A stretch of 61,238 nt of DNA, from positions 165,941 through 227,178 of the forward strand of contig KI543165.1 in the NCBI GenBank assembly GCA_000496175.1, read 5' to 3'. Of this stretch, positions 48,668-58,462 are shown piece after piece. This stretch comes from an uncultured archaeon A07HR67 (lineage in GTDB: Archaea > Halobacteriota > Halobacteria > Halobacteriales > Haloferacaceae). Every line of letters starts with the position of its first letter. Position 1 is the stretch's first letter. Below the pieces are notes generated by a model, which saw only the letters and a list, made by a program, of their open reading frames with translations, searched no databases and was not told the DNA's origin. A program made the position numbers and the translations under genes.

Positions 48668-48874
48668 TCAGTCCTCCTCGAACAATCCGATGTCCTCGGC
48701 GACGAGGTCGGCCAACTGGTCTTTCAGCCCGGGGTCGACCTCTGCTACCTCCTCGCCGCCGTGTGTCCCCTCGTTGTGCCGGGAGAGCGCGTCCGCGACC
48801 TCCGACAACGGAACCCGCGTCTCCGTCTCGCACTCGGTACACACGATTGGAACAGCCGGGTCCTCGGTTGGCAT
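48668..48874 (-). CDS. Small C2H2-like zinc-finger protein (68 aa)
   Basis: IVCTECETETRVPLSEVADALSRHNEGTHGG, C-x2-C-x12-H-x4-H spacing. Confidence 0.7.
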   Translation of the reverse strand: MPTEDPAVPIVCTECETETRVPLSEVADALSRHNEGTHGGEEVAEVDPGLKDQLADLVAEDIGLFEED

Positions 48875-49017
48875 AATTGGAAGGATCGCGGGTGGCGAGT
48901 ATATGCCTTCGGGGATCCGTTCCGACCCGAGTCGGCGGGCGACACGCCGGTCGGCCCGGAGAGAGTGGCCCGGGGGCGACTCGAAAGCCCCTAAGTCACG
49001 GGGGTCCAACTCCGCGC

Positions 49018-50604
49018 ATGGTCGAGGCACCAGCGACGGAGGAAGGGTGGTTCGCGCTGCACGAGTTCCGGTCTGTCGACTGGGACGCGTGGCGCGCCGC
49101 CCCCGACCGGAAACGAGAGCGCGCCGTCGAGGAGGGTCGGTCGTACCTGCGCCGGCGCGAGGCGCTCGAGGACGCCGACGCCGGCGACTCCGCGGTCTTC
49201 TCCGTTCTCGGGCACAAAGCAGACCTGTTGACGATCCACTTCCGGCCGACACTCGACGAGCTCTCGACGATCGAGCGCGGCTTCGAAACCACCGCTCTCG
49301 CCGAGTTCACCGAGACGGAGTCGTCGTACGTCTCCGTCACGGAGGTGTCCGGGTACGTCTCGGACGACTACTTCACCCAAGACGAGACGGAGGTCGACGA
49401 AGGGCTCCGGCGGTACATCGACGGAAAGCTACGGCCGGAAATCCCCGACGACGAGTACGTCTCGTTTTACCCCATGAGCAAGCGGCGCGGCGCGGAGTAC
49501 AACTGGTACGACCTCTCGTTCGACGAGCGCGCCGAGTTGATGGCCGGCCACGGCGACGTCGGCCGCGAGTACGCCGGACGCATATCGCAGGTGATCGCCT
49601 CGTCGGTCGGCTTCGACGATCACGAGTGGGGGGTGACGTTGTTCGGCGCCGACCCGACGGATATCAAGGACATCGTCTACGAGATGCGGTTCGACGAGGC
49701 GTCGTCGCGGTACGGCGAGTTCGGGTCGTTCTACGTTGGCCGTCGGTTCCCCCCCGCAGATCTCGGCGCGTACCTCACCGGAGACTCTGTGCCGACCGAC
49801 GACGGCGCGCGCGTCGACGCGGGCGTCGAACGCCACGCCGAGTCCGCACACGGCGACGACGGACGCGGCGGCGACGGCGGAGGCGACCCCGGCAGCGGCA
49901 GCGCGAGCCCCGGAAGCTCGGCTCACGGCGACCACCCACACAACGACGGCGACGCCGGCGGCGAGGGCGACCACCCGCACGCCGCGGCGGACGGCGAGCC
50001 GGCGACCCCCGAACCGTCCGACGAGGAGATCCGCGGCGAGCTCGCCGACCTCGACATCTACGCCGGCAAACCTCACGGCGAGGACGTGTTCGCCACGGTG
50101 TTGTACAGCGAGGCGACCGTCGACGAATTGTTCACCGAGGTCGAGGGGTTGCGCGCGAACTTCGACCACTACGGCACGCACGTGAAGACGGCCGTCTACG
50201 AGGGCCGGGCCGTCGACCGCGCCGCCGTCGTCTCTATCTGGGAGACGGCGTCGGCCGCCGAGACCGCTGCCGGCTTCCTCTCGGAGCTACCGGAGATCGT
50301 GGGGCGCGCCGGCGAGGAGTCCGGCTTCGGAACGATGGGAATGTTCTACACCACGAAACCCGAGCGCCGCGCGGACTTCGTCGAGACGTTCGACGGCGTC
50401 GAGGACCTGTTGGCGGAGCTAGAAGGCCACGTCGAGACCGACCTGATGGTGAACGTCGAAGAAGAGACCGATATGTTCATTGCCAGCCAGTGGCGCGCGA
50501 AGGACGACGCGATGGCGTTTTTCGGCTCCGAGGAGTTCCGCGAGACGGTCGCGTTCGGCCGGGAGGTCTTAGCGGACCGGCCGCGACACGTCTTCTTGGC
50601 GTGA
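49018..50604 (+). CDS. Chlorite dismutase-like/ABM fusion heme-binding protein (PitA/HemQ type)
   Basis: N-terminal Cld-like domain (YVSFYPMSKRRGAEYNWYDLSFDERAELMAGHGDVGREYAGRI) and C-terminal ABM domain (SIWETASAAETAAGFLSELPEI) joined by a His/Asp/Gly-rich linker. Confidence 0.88.
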   Translation: MVEAPATEEGWFALHEFRSVDWDAWRAAPDRKRERAVEEGRSYLRRREALEDADAGDSAVFSVLGHKADLLTIHFRPTLDELSTIERGFETTALAEFTETESSYVSVTEVSGYVSDDYFTQDETEVDEGLRRYIDGKLRPEIPDDEYVSFYPMSKRRGAEYNWYDLSFDERAELMAGHGDVGREYAGRISQVIASSVGFDDHEWGVTLFGADPTDIKDIVYEMRFDEASSRYGEFGSFYVGRRFPPADLGAYLTGDSVPTDDGARVDAGVERHAESAHGDDGRGGDGGGDPGSGSASPGSSAHGDHPHNDGDAGGEGDHPHAAADGEPATPEPSDEEIRGELADLDIYAGKPHGEDVFATVLYSEATVDELFTEVEGLRANFDHYGTHVKTAVYEGRAVDRAAVVSIWETASAAETAAGFLSELPEIVGRAGEESGFGTMGMFYTTKPERRADFVETFDGVEDLLAELEGHVETDLMVNVEEETDMFIASQWRAKDDAMAFFGSEEFRETVAFGREVLADRPRHVFLA

Positions 50605-50661
50605 GAACGGCTCCGTTTCCGACCGCCCCATTTTAACTTTCGCGTCGGTCAACGGTCGATC

Positions 50662-51126
50662 ATGTTCGACACGATCGTGGTCGCGACGGACGGCTCCGAC
50701 AGCGTCGGTCGGGCGGTCGACGTCGCGATCGACCTCGCCGCTCGCTTCGACGCCGCGGTCCGCGCGTTGTACGTCGTCGACACCGGCGAGGTGGAGTCGT
50801 CGCCCGACGAGGTTCGCGAGGACCTGCGTGCCGCTCTCGGCGACCGCGGCGAGCACGCGCTCTCGACGGTCGCCGAAGCCGCCACGGAACGCGACGACGG
50901 CCTCGACGTCACGACCGACGTGCGAGAAGGCCGGCCCGCCGAGGAGGTGATCTCACACGCCGACACCATGGACGCCGACCTCGTCGTCACCGGAACGCGC
51001 GGGCGACACGGCGAAGACCGATTTCTCATCGGCTCGGTCGCGGAGACCGTCGTCAGAACGTGTCCGGTGCCGGTGTTGACGGTGCGTCGGCTCACCGACG
51101 AGGACCCGCGCCGGGTCACGTTCTGA
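50662..51126 (+). CDS. Universal stress protein family
   Basis: MFDTIVVATDGSDSVGRAVDVAIDLAARFDAAVRALYVVDT; VVTGTRGRHGEDRFLIGSVAETVVRTCPVPVLTV. Confidence 0.92.
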   Translation: MFDTIVVATDGSDSVGRAVDVAIDLAARFDAAVRALYVVDTGEVESSPDEVREDLRAALGDRGEHALSTVAEAATERDDGLDVTTDVREGRPAEEVISHADTMDADLVVTGTRGRHGEDRFLIGSVAETVVRTCPVPVLTVRRLTDEDPRRVTF

Positions 51127-51139
51127 GCCGACGGCCGCG

Positions 51140-52108
51140 TCAGACGACCCGGTTTCGGAGGTCTCCGTCGTCCAGCCGGCGGGCGTTCTCGGCGAGGATG
51201 TCGGCGACGCGCTCGAAGTACTCCGGCGTGTGTCCGGCGTTGTGGGGCGTGATTGTGACGTCGGAGACCCCCCAGAGCGGATGTTCTTCCGGGAGGGGCT
51301 CCGGGTCGGTCACGTCGAGTGCCGCTCCGCGGATGTGGTTCTTGCGAAGCGCCGCGACGAGGGCGTCGGTGTCGACGACGCGTCCGCGGGCGATGTTGAC
51401 GAGTACGGCGTCGGAACGCATCGTCCGAAGCACGTCAGCATCGATCAGCGCCTCCGTCGCGTCGGAGAGCGGACACGCGAGCACGACGTACTCGGCGTCG
51501 GCGACCGCCTCGTGGATCCGGTCGAAGCCGTACACCTCGTCGGTCGGGCCGCCCTTCTCGGGCGTGTAGCGGACGCCGACCGTTTCGACGTCGAACGCGG
51601 AGAGCCGGTCGACGACCGTCTCGCCGATCGCGCCCAGTCCGACGACGGCGACGCGGGAGCCGTACACCTCGGTCGTCGGATACGAGCGCCACTCGCGGCG
51701 CGCCTGTTGACGGTGTGCGCGATGGAACTCGCGGGCGTGGCCGATCATCGCGCCGACGACGTACTCCGCGATGTTCGGGCCGTGAACGCCCGAGGCGTTC
51801 GTCACCGCGACGCCGTGGTCCTCGAACGCCGCCGTCGGCAGGTGGCCCGTGCCGGCGTAGACGCAGGCGAACAGTTCCAGGTTCTCCGCGGCCGCGAGGT
51901 CCGCCTCGTCGAGCGCAGAACCGGTCGCGATCCGCGCCCGAGACAGGTGTTCGCGTTCCTCGGCCGGGGTCCGCGCGAGAACGACCTCGTGGTCGGGAAG
52001 CCGGTCGCGGAGCACGTCCGCGTAGTCGCTGCCCTCGGCTCCGTGGATCTTCTGTCGCAAGACGACGATGTCGGGGTCGGTCACACCGGCCACACGACGA
52101 GCGATCAT
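51140..52108 (-). CDS. D-2-hydroxyacid dehydrogenase family
   Basis: SRVAVVGLGAIGETVVDRLSAFDVETVGVRY; VNIARGRVVDTDALVAALR; PLWGVSDVTITPHNAGHTP. Confidence 0.9.
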   Translation of the reverse strand: MIARRVAGVTDPDIVVLRQKIHGAEGSDYADVLRDRLPDHEVVLARTPAEEREHLSRARIATGSALDEADLAAAENLELFACVYAGTGHLPTAAFEDHGVAVTNASGVHGPNIAEYVVGAMIGHAREFHRAHRQQARREWRSYPTTEVYGSRVAVVGLGAIGETVVDRLSAFDVETVGVRYTPEKGGPTDEVYGFDRIHEAVADAEYVVLACPLSDATEALIDADVLRTMRSDAVLVNIARGRVVDTDALVAALRKNHIRGAALDVTDPEPLPEEHPLWGVSDVTITPHNAGHTPEYFERVADILAENARRLDDGDLRNRVV

Positions 52109-52225
52109 AAAAGGGTCGGCACAGCGGTCGCCACTACCGGGATCCCGCTGTGCGACGAGTACCGAGCGGTGGATCGAACGTTACGGTCTCGATTCTCAGG
52201 CGGTCGGGCGTCGGGTCGGTAAAAG

Positions 52226-52335
52226 TGCTCGGTCAGGGATTTGAACCCTGGTCGTCGGCTGTCTTCCGAACCGGCACCACGGATGCCGCGTTCGTCGAAA
52301 GGCCAACATGATTGGCCGGACTACACCAACCGAGC
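52226..52335 (-). tRNA. tRNA-Glu(UUC) with an approximately 35-nt intron
   Basis: GCTCGGT acceptor, GTCCGGCCAATCATGTTGGCCTTTCG exon 1, [ACGAACGCGGCATCCGTGGTGCCGGTTCGGAAGAC], AGCCGACGACCAGGGTTCAAATCCCTGACCGAGC exon 2. Confidence 0.92.
52261..52295 (-). other. Archaeal tRNA intron at the canonical 37/38 site
   Basis: CGAAC...GTTCG helix with CGGCA...TGCCG hairpin, consistent with bulge-helix-bulge; removal restores the TTGGC-CTTTCGA-GCCGA anticodon arm. Confidence 0.8.
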
Positions 52336-52543
52336 GCAATCGAACCATAGGACGCGCCGGTTTTAACTCTTCTCAACTCCGTTGGCCGTGAGACGAGCCC
52401 CCACGGATCGGCCGGGGGCAGAAACGACCGGATACATATTTCCATGCGATACTATGTATACGGAGGCGGCACGTGGTGTCTGGACACGAAACCCGACTCA
52501 GACGCGCCAGGAGGCGAGTATCCGTGCGAAACGGCGCCGGCAT

Positions 52544-52560
52544 AGCTATATATATTTTGA
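52544..52560 (+). promoter_or_regulatory. AT-rich TATA-like element upstream of the PhoU-domain gene
   Basis: agctatatatattttgacc about 40 nt before the ATG at 52595. Confidence 0.45.
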
Positions 52561-52594
52561 CCACACTTAACTCGACTCGGTCACAATCCGGGGT

Positions 52595-53593
52595 ATGGAA
52601 ACGCGGAAGGTGCAAGTCACCGGCGGCTCGACGTACACCGTCTCGATCCCGAAGTCCTGGGCGACCGAGAACGACGTCGGGGCCGGCAGCGAGGTGGAGT
52701 TCTATCCCGACGGCGACTCGTTGTTTCTCACCCCGCGGACGGAGACGGAACGAACCCGTGGGACCCTCGACGTCACCGATCTGACCGGGCAGGCGCTTAC
52801 CCGTGCGGTGACGACGATGTACGTCAGCGGGTTCGACGTCATCGAACTGGAAGGCGGTGCGATCACCACGGACCAGCACGCGACGATCCGCGAGGCCGTC
52901 CAGAGCCTCGTCGGGCTCGAAGTGCTCGAGGAGACGCGCGACCGCGTCGTCATCAGGGACCTGCTGGACTCCTCGGAGCTGTCGATCCACAACGCCGTCA
53001 CCCGAATGCGGCTGATCTCGTTGTCCATGCTCGACGACGCGATCACGGCGCTCTCCGAGCTGGATCACGACCTCGCCCGCGACGTGATCGGCCGCGACGA
53101 CGACCTCGACCGGCTGTGGCTCGTCGTGTCGCGCATCTTCCGGGCGACGCTCCGGACGCCGAAGGCGGCCGAGGAGCTCGGACTCCCGCGCGAGGAGTGT
53201 TTCGATTACCACTCGAGCGCCCGCCAGCTCGAACGGGTCGGCGACCACGCCACCAAGATCGCCCACCTCACGCTCAACATCGACGAGCCGTTGCCCGCCG
53301 ACGTGAACGACGCCATCGACGATCTCCACGAGGACGCCGTCGAGGTGATCGACACGGCGATGGACGCGCTGCTCGCCGAGGACAACGACGAGGCGGCGCG
53401 GCTGGCCAACGAGGCGCGGACCGGCGTCCGGGCCATCGACGAGCGGGTCCGGGCCATCGACGAGCTGCTCCGCGGGCTCGACCCGACCCGCGCACAGCTG
53501 CTGGGGCTCGTCGTCGACTCGGTGCTTCGGTCTGCCGACTACGGCGGCAACGTCGCCGAGACCGCGCTCCAGAAGGCCGCGCCGACCCCCTGA
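52595..53593 (+). CDS. AbrB/SpoVT-like plus PhoU domain protein (phosphate uptake regulator)
   Basis: METRKVQVTGGSTYTVSIPKSWATENDVGAGSEVEFYPDGDSLFL...; ARQLERVGDHATKIAHLTL. Confidence 0.88.
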   Translation: METRKVQVTGGSTYTVSIPKSWATENDVGAGSEVEFYPDGDSLFLTPRTETERTRGTLDVTDLTGQALTRAVTTMYVSGFDVIELEGGAITTDQHATIREAVQSLVGLEVLEETRDRVVIRDLLDSSELSIHNAVTRMRLISLSMLDDAITALSELDHDLARDVIGRDDDLDRLWLVVSRIFRATLRTPKAAEELGLPREECFDYHSSARQLERVGDHATKIAHLTLNIDEPLPADVNDAIDDLHEDAVEVIDTAMDALLAEDNDEAARLANEARTGVRAIDERVRAIDELLRGLDPTRAQLLGLVVDSVLRSADYGGNVAETALQKAAPTP

Positions 53594-53663
53594 CGGCGGG
53601 TGACCGCGTCGGGCCGCGACGCAGTGGCGTGTCTTTTTATCCGTTCGTGTCGGAGTCGGTCGC

Positions 53664-54047
53664 ATGCCGGAGATCGAACTGGGCGTCCCGAAGGGCGTCA
53701 TCGAGTCGTTGCCGGAGGAGGAGGGCACCGCCGAGCGAGACATGCGGCGTGCCATCACCGGGATCCAGTCCCGGCTGAACGAGGAGGTCGACGGGACCGA
53801 CCCAGGCGAGGCGGCGTCAGTCGTCGCGGACGCGGTCGAGCAGATGGAAGCGCAGGCGAGCACGTACCACGAGTTCGTCCCGGAGCTTCGCGCGTGGGGG
53901 CAGTCGCCGATCTACGCGATCGCCTGGCGAAATCTCTACCTCGAGCTGATCGGCCAGCTGTACGATCACGAGTGGCTCACCGCAGAGCTCGACCGCGAGC
54001 GAAACTTCCGGCTGGTCGACGACGGGATCCGACTCTCTGATCTGTAG
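53664..54047 (+). CDS. Conserved haloarchaeal hypothetical protein
   Basis: ORF MPEIELGVPKGVIESLPEEEGTAERDMRRAITGIQSRLNEEV... Confidence 0.65.
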   Translation: MPEIELGVPKGVIESLPEEEGTAERDMRRAITGIQSRLNEEVDGTDPGEAASVVADAVEQMEAQASTYHEFVPELRAWGQSPIYAIAWRNLYLELIGQLYDHEWLTAELDRERNFRLVDDGIRLSDL

Positions 54048-54093
54048 TTCTCGTTTCGGTCGCCGTCTTGAAGAGAACGCCGGACCGGCCGTC

Positions 54094-54327
54094 TCAGGCC
54101 GCGGACTGGTCGTCGTTCGCGGACCGACCGAGCCGAAACAGCCCGCCCAGCGCGACGCCGAGAAGGACCGTCGCCTCGATCCGGGCGGCGGTGTGGACCC
54201 ACGGCCGCGGCTCCGCGTCCCCGGCGTTTCGGTACGCAACGCGGGTGAGCACCCGGACGAACAGCTTGGGAGCGAGCAGTTCGATCAGGCCGACGATGCC
54301 GACGACGAGGAGGAGTAGGGCCCGCAT
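54094..54327 (-). CDS. Small membrane protein, hypothetical
   Basis: MRALLLLVVGIVGLIELLAPKLFVRVLTRVAYRNAGDAEPRPWVHTAARIEATVLLGVALGGLFRL. Confidence 0.65.
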   Translation of the reverse strand: MRALLLLVVGIVGLIELLAPKLFVRVLTRVAYRNAGDAEPRPWVHTAARIEATVLLGVALGGLFRLGRSANDDQSAA

Positions 54328-54412
54328 GCCCGCTCATTTCCGGGCGAGGTAAAAAACGATCCGGCCAGGCGAGGAGAGACAGCTTTAGGCCCCGGCCGAG
54401 ACGTTCTCGGGC

Positions 54413-55822
54413 ATGAGCGAGGACTACCGCACGGAGAAGGACAGCCTCGGCGAGATACAGGTGCCCGCGGACGCCTACTGGGGCGCACAGACACAACGGG
54501 CCGTCGAGAACTTCCCCATCTCGGGAATCGGGTTCGGCCGGCGGTTCATTCGCGCGCTCGGCGTCGTCAAGAAGGCCGCGGCGCAGGCGAACCGCGACTT
54601 GGGACTCGTCGACGACGACACCGCGGCGGCGATCGTCGCCGCCGCAGAGGAGGTGATCGCGGGCGAGCACGACGACCAGTTCCCGGTCGACGTGTTCCAG
54701 ACCGGCTCGGGCACCTCCTCGAACATGAACGCCAACGAGGTGATCGCCAACCGCGCCGCCGAGATCGCCGGGGCGGCGGTCGGCGACCGGGTCGTCCACC
54801 CGAACGACCACGTCAACTACGGACAATCCTCGAACGACGTGATTCCGACGGCGATGCACGTGGCCGCCTTGGAGGCCGTCGAGAAGGATCTCGTTCCCGC
54901 CTTGGAGACGCTCCACGCCGAGTTGGCGGCGAAGGAAACGGAGTTCGACGGCGTGGTCAAAACCGGTCGGACCCACCTCCAGGACGCCACGCCGGTTCGA
55001 CTCGGCCAGGAGTTCGGCGGCTACCGGACGCAGGTAAAAAAGGGGATAGAACGCGCCACCGCCGCCGAATCGAACCTGCGCGAGCTCGCGCTCGGCGGGA
55101 CGGCCGTCGGAACCGGGCTCAACACGCATCCCGAGTTTCCGGAGCTCGCCGCGGAGTACATCTCGGAGGCCACGGGCACGGCGTTTCACGAGGCCGAGAA
55201 CCACTTCGAGGCGCAGGCGGCCCACGACGCGATGGCCGAGGCACACGGAGCGTTCCGGACGATCGCCGGCAGCTTGACCAAGATCGCCAACGATCTGCGG
55301 CTGCTCGCGTCGGGACCGCGCAACGGCCTCGGCGAACTCGAACAACCAGAAAACCAGCCCGGCTCCTCGATCATGCCCGGGAAGATCAACCCCGTCGTCG
55401 CGGAATCGGTCAACCAGGTTCACGCGCAGGTCGTCGGCAACGACGCCGCCGTCTCCGCGGGCGCCGCCCGCGGCGAACTCGATTTGAATCTGTACAAGCC
55501 GGTCGTCGCACACAACGTCCTCCAATCGGCCCAGCTCCTCTCAAACGCCGCCGAGACGTTCGGCGAGCGGTTCGTCGCGAAGTTAGAAGCCAACGAGGAC
55601 CACTGCCGCGAGCGCGTCGAGCAGTCGATGGCGCTGGCGACGGCGCTCAATCCGGCGATCGGCTACGACAAGGCCTCGACGGTGGCGAAGAAGGCGCTCG
55701 CGGAGAACAAAAGCGTCCGGGAGGTGGCGGTCACGGAGGGATACCTCACCGAAGCCGAGGCGGACGAGGTGCTCGATCCCGAAGCGATGACCCACCGAGT
55801 CATCCTCGGCGACGACGAGTGA
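54413..55822 (+). CDS. fumC: Fumarate hydratase, class II
   Basis: EKDSLGEIQVPADAYWGAQTQRAVENFPISG; PGSSIMPGKINPVVAESV. Confidence 0.95.
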   Translation: MSEDYRTEKDSLGEIQVPADAYWGAQTQRAVENFPISGIGFGRRFIRALGVVKKAAAQANRDLGLVDDDTAAAIVAAAEEVIAGEHDDQFPVDVFQTGSGTSSNMNANEVIANRAAEIAGAAVGDRVVHPNDHVNYGQSSNDVIPTAMHVAALEAVEKDLVPALETLHAELAAKETEFDGVVKTGRTHLQDATPVRLGQEFGGYRTQVKKGIERATAAESNLRELALGGTAVGTGLNTHPEFPELAAEYISEATGTAFHEAENHFEAQAAHDAMAEAHGAFRTIAGSLTKIANDLRLLASGPRNGLGELEQPENQPGSSIMPGKINPVVAESVNQVHAQVVGNDAAVSAGAARGELDLNLYKPVVAHNVLQSAQLLSNAAETFGERFVAKLEANEDHCRERVEQSMALATALNPAIGYDKASTVAKKALAENKSVREVAVTEGYLTEAEADEVLDPEAMTHRVILGDDE

Positions 55823-55946
55823 GCGCCCGGCGTCGGGCGGTCTCGCCGCCGGACTCGTCCGACACGTAGCGCCCAGATCCGCTCGAATCCGGCTCGCGAG
55901 CCCGAATCGACACCATTTAATCCACAGTCGGTCCGCCTTCGAGGTG

Positions 55947-57092
55947 ATGAAACTACACGAACACCAGGCGAAAACGCTCTTCGCCGACGCCGGAATCCCG
56001 GTCCCGGAGTCTCGGCTCGCGACGACCGTCGACGAGGTGCTCGACGCCGTCGACGAGATCGGGTATCCGGCCGCGATCAAAGCGCAGGTTCACGTGGGTG
56101 GCCGCGGGAAGGCCGGCGGGATCGAGATCGCGACCGACCGCGAGTCGGCAGAACGATACGCCGAGTCGATCCTCGGGATGGACCTGAAGGGATACGCGGT
56201 CGAAACCGTCCTCGTCGAGGCCGGCGTCGACTTCGCCGACGAGCTGTACGTCGGGGTCACGATGGACCGCGGCGCGGGCGAGCCGGTGTTGATGGTGTCG
56301 ACGGAAGGCGGGGTCGACATCGAGTCGGTCGCGGCGGAGACGCCGGACGCCATCGCGCGCGAACACGTCGACCCCGCGTTCGGGCTTCACCCGTACCAGG
56401 CCCGAAAGGTCGTCTACGAGGCCGGCGTCGACGCCGACGTGGCGCTCGACGTCGCGTCGATCCTCTCGACGTTGTACGACCTTTACGAGGAGAACGACGC
56501 CTCGGAGATCGAGGTCAACCCGGTGATGATCACGCGCGACCGACGCGTGGTCGCCGCGGACGCCGTGATGAACATCGACGCGGACGCGTTGTTCCGCCAG
56601 CCCGAGTTGGCCGAACTGGGCGAGGCGTCCTACGAGAACGACCTCGAGCGCAAGGCCGGCGAGTACGGCTTCGATTACGTCCGGCTGTCGGGCAACGTCG
56701 GCATCATCGGCAACGGCGCGGGTCTCGTGATGACGACACTCGACCTGGTCGACCACTACGGCGGCGAGCCCGCCAACTTTCTCGACATCGGCGGCGGCGC
56801 GAAAGCCGAGCGCGTCACCCAAGCGCTCGACGTGGTCTTTTCCGATCCCAACGTCGACAGCGTCGTGTTCAATATCTTCGGGGGTATCACCCGCGGCGAC
56901 GAGGTCGCGACGGGGATCAACGAGGCGCTCGACGGCCTCGAGGAGCTGCCGAAGCCCGTCGTCGTCCGGCTCGCGGGGACGAACGCCGCCGAGGGGATGG
57001 AGATACTGAACACCGACCTGCTCGCGGTCGAGCGGACGCTGGAAGCGGCCGTCCAGCGTGCGGTGCGAGACGCCGCGGAGGTGACACAATGA
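55947..57092 (+). CDS. sucC: Succinyl-CoA synthetase beta subunit
   Basis: MKLHEHQAKTLFADAGIPVPESRLATTVDEV; FNIFGGITRGDEVATGI. Confidence 0.95.
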   Translation: MKLHEHQAKTLFADAGIPVPESRLATTVDEVLDAVDEIGYPAAIKAQVHVGGRGKAGGIEIATDRESAERYAESILGMDLKGYAVETVLVEAGVDFADELYVGVTMDRGAGEPVLMVSTEGGVDIESVAAETPDAIAREHVDPAFGLHPYQARKVVYEAGVDADVALDVASILSTLYDLYEENDASEIEVNPVMITRDRRVVAADAVMNIDADALFRQPELAELGEASYENDLERKAGEYGFDYVRLSGNVGIIGNGAGLVMTTLDLVDHYGGEPANFLDIGGGAKAERVTQALDVVFSDPNVDSVVFNIFGGITRGDEVATGINEALDGLEELPKPVVVRLAGTNAAEGMEILNTDLLAVERTLEAAVQRAVRDAAEVTQ

Positions 57093-57959
57093 GCGTCTTC
57101 GTCGACGACGACACCCGCGTGGTGGTCCAAGGGAATCACCGGCGGCGAGGGAAGCTTCCACGCTCGACAGATGATCGAGTACGGAACGAACGTCGTCGCC
57201 GGCGCGGTGCCGGGCAAGGGCGACCAGGAGACGGCGGGCGTTCCCGTCTACGACACCGTGAGCGGGGCTGCCGCCGCCGAGGACGCCGACGCCTCCGTGT
57301 TGTTCGTGCCGCCGGCGTTCGCCGCGGACGCGATCTTCGAGGCGCTCGACGCCGACCTCGAGTTGGCGGTCGCGATCACCGAAGGGATCCCGACACAGGA
57401 CATGGCGAAGGTGAACAAACGGCTGGGCGAGACCGACACCCGGCTTCTGGGGCCGAACTGTCCCGGCATCATCACGCCCGGCGAGGCGAAACTCGGGATC
57501 CTCCCCGGGAACATCTTCGCGGACGGGAACGTCGGACTCGTCTCCCGGTCGGGCACCCTGACGTACCAGGTCGTCGACAACCTCACCGAGCGCGGGCTCG
57601 GCCAGTCGACCGCGATCGGCATCGGCGGCGACCCGATCATCGGCACCTCGTTCGTCGACGCGTTGGAGGCGTTCGAGGCCGACACCGAAACCGACGCCGT
57701 CGTGATGTGCGGCGAGATCGGCGGCGAGGACGAAGAACAGGCCGCGCGGTTCATCGGCGAACACATGGACACGCCGGTCGCCGGCTTCATCGCCGGGCGG
57801 ACGGCTCCGCCGGGCAAGCGCATGGGCCACGCCGGAGCTATCGTCTCCGGCTCCGGAACGGGCACCGCACAGTCGAAGATCGACGCGCTCAACGACGCGG
57901 GCGTCCCCGTCGGCGACACCCCCGAAGAAGTCGCCGACCACGTCGAGAGGTTCCTGTAG
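57089..57959 (+). CDS. sucD: Succinyl-CoA synthetase alpha subunit, with apparent +1 frameshift at about 57134
   Basis: [15 protein letters not shown] / [42 protein letters not shown]...; ATGA overlap with sucC. Confidence 0.93.
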
Positions 57960-58123
57960 GCGGCGGCCCTGAATATCCCGGCAGGATCACGGGTGCTCGG
58001 GCGATCCTCCGCACGACCGTCGCCGAGGCTGGGGCCGGAGATCGCTTCTCCGGTCGCCGGCTGGCGTGCGCGGATAACGCACACCCGGACCATGATTATG
58101 ACCGCTTCGCTCCACCGGTCCGT

Positions 58124-58411
58124 ATGGACGACGACGCACGCGACCGACTCGAACCGCTCCCGCCGAGCGCCAAGCTCGTGTACTACGTGCTCGACGCGGA
58201 GGGGCGATTCGACCAGACGGGGCTCGCCGAGGAGACGCGGCTCTCGACGCGCACCGTCCGGTTCGCGGTCGAAAAGCTCGTCGAGGCCGGCCTCGTGGAG
58301 GAGGGATTCTGTCCCACCGACGCGCGCCGGTCGGTGTACGAGCCCGTCGACGCCGCGGACGCGGAGTCGGCCGCGAGCGGCACGCCGCCCGCGGTCGTCG
58401 CCGAGGACTGA
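58124..58411 (+). CDS. Winged-helix DNA-binding protein (95 aa)
   Basis: LPPSAKLVYYVLDAEGRFDQTGLAEETRLSTRTVRFAVEKLVEAGLVEEGF. Confidence 0.78.
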   Translation: MDDDARDRLEPLPPSAKLVYYVLDAEGRFDQTGLAEETRLSTRTVRFAVEKLVEAGLVEEGFCPTDARRSVYEPVDAADAESAASGTPPAVVAED

Positions 58412-58462
58412 CCGTCCGGACCGCCGTGCTTTTCTCCGCGCGAGCACTACCATCGGTACTCG

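Noticed and set aside
55953-57941. 662-aa - strand ORF over sucC and sucD
   Set aside because: Antisense shadow of highly conserved genes.
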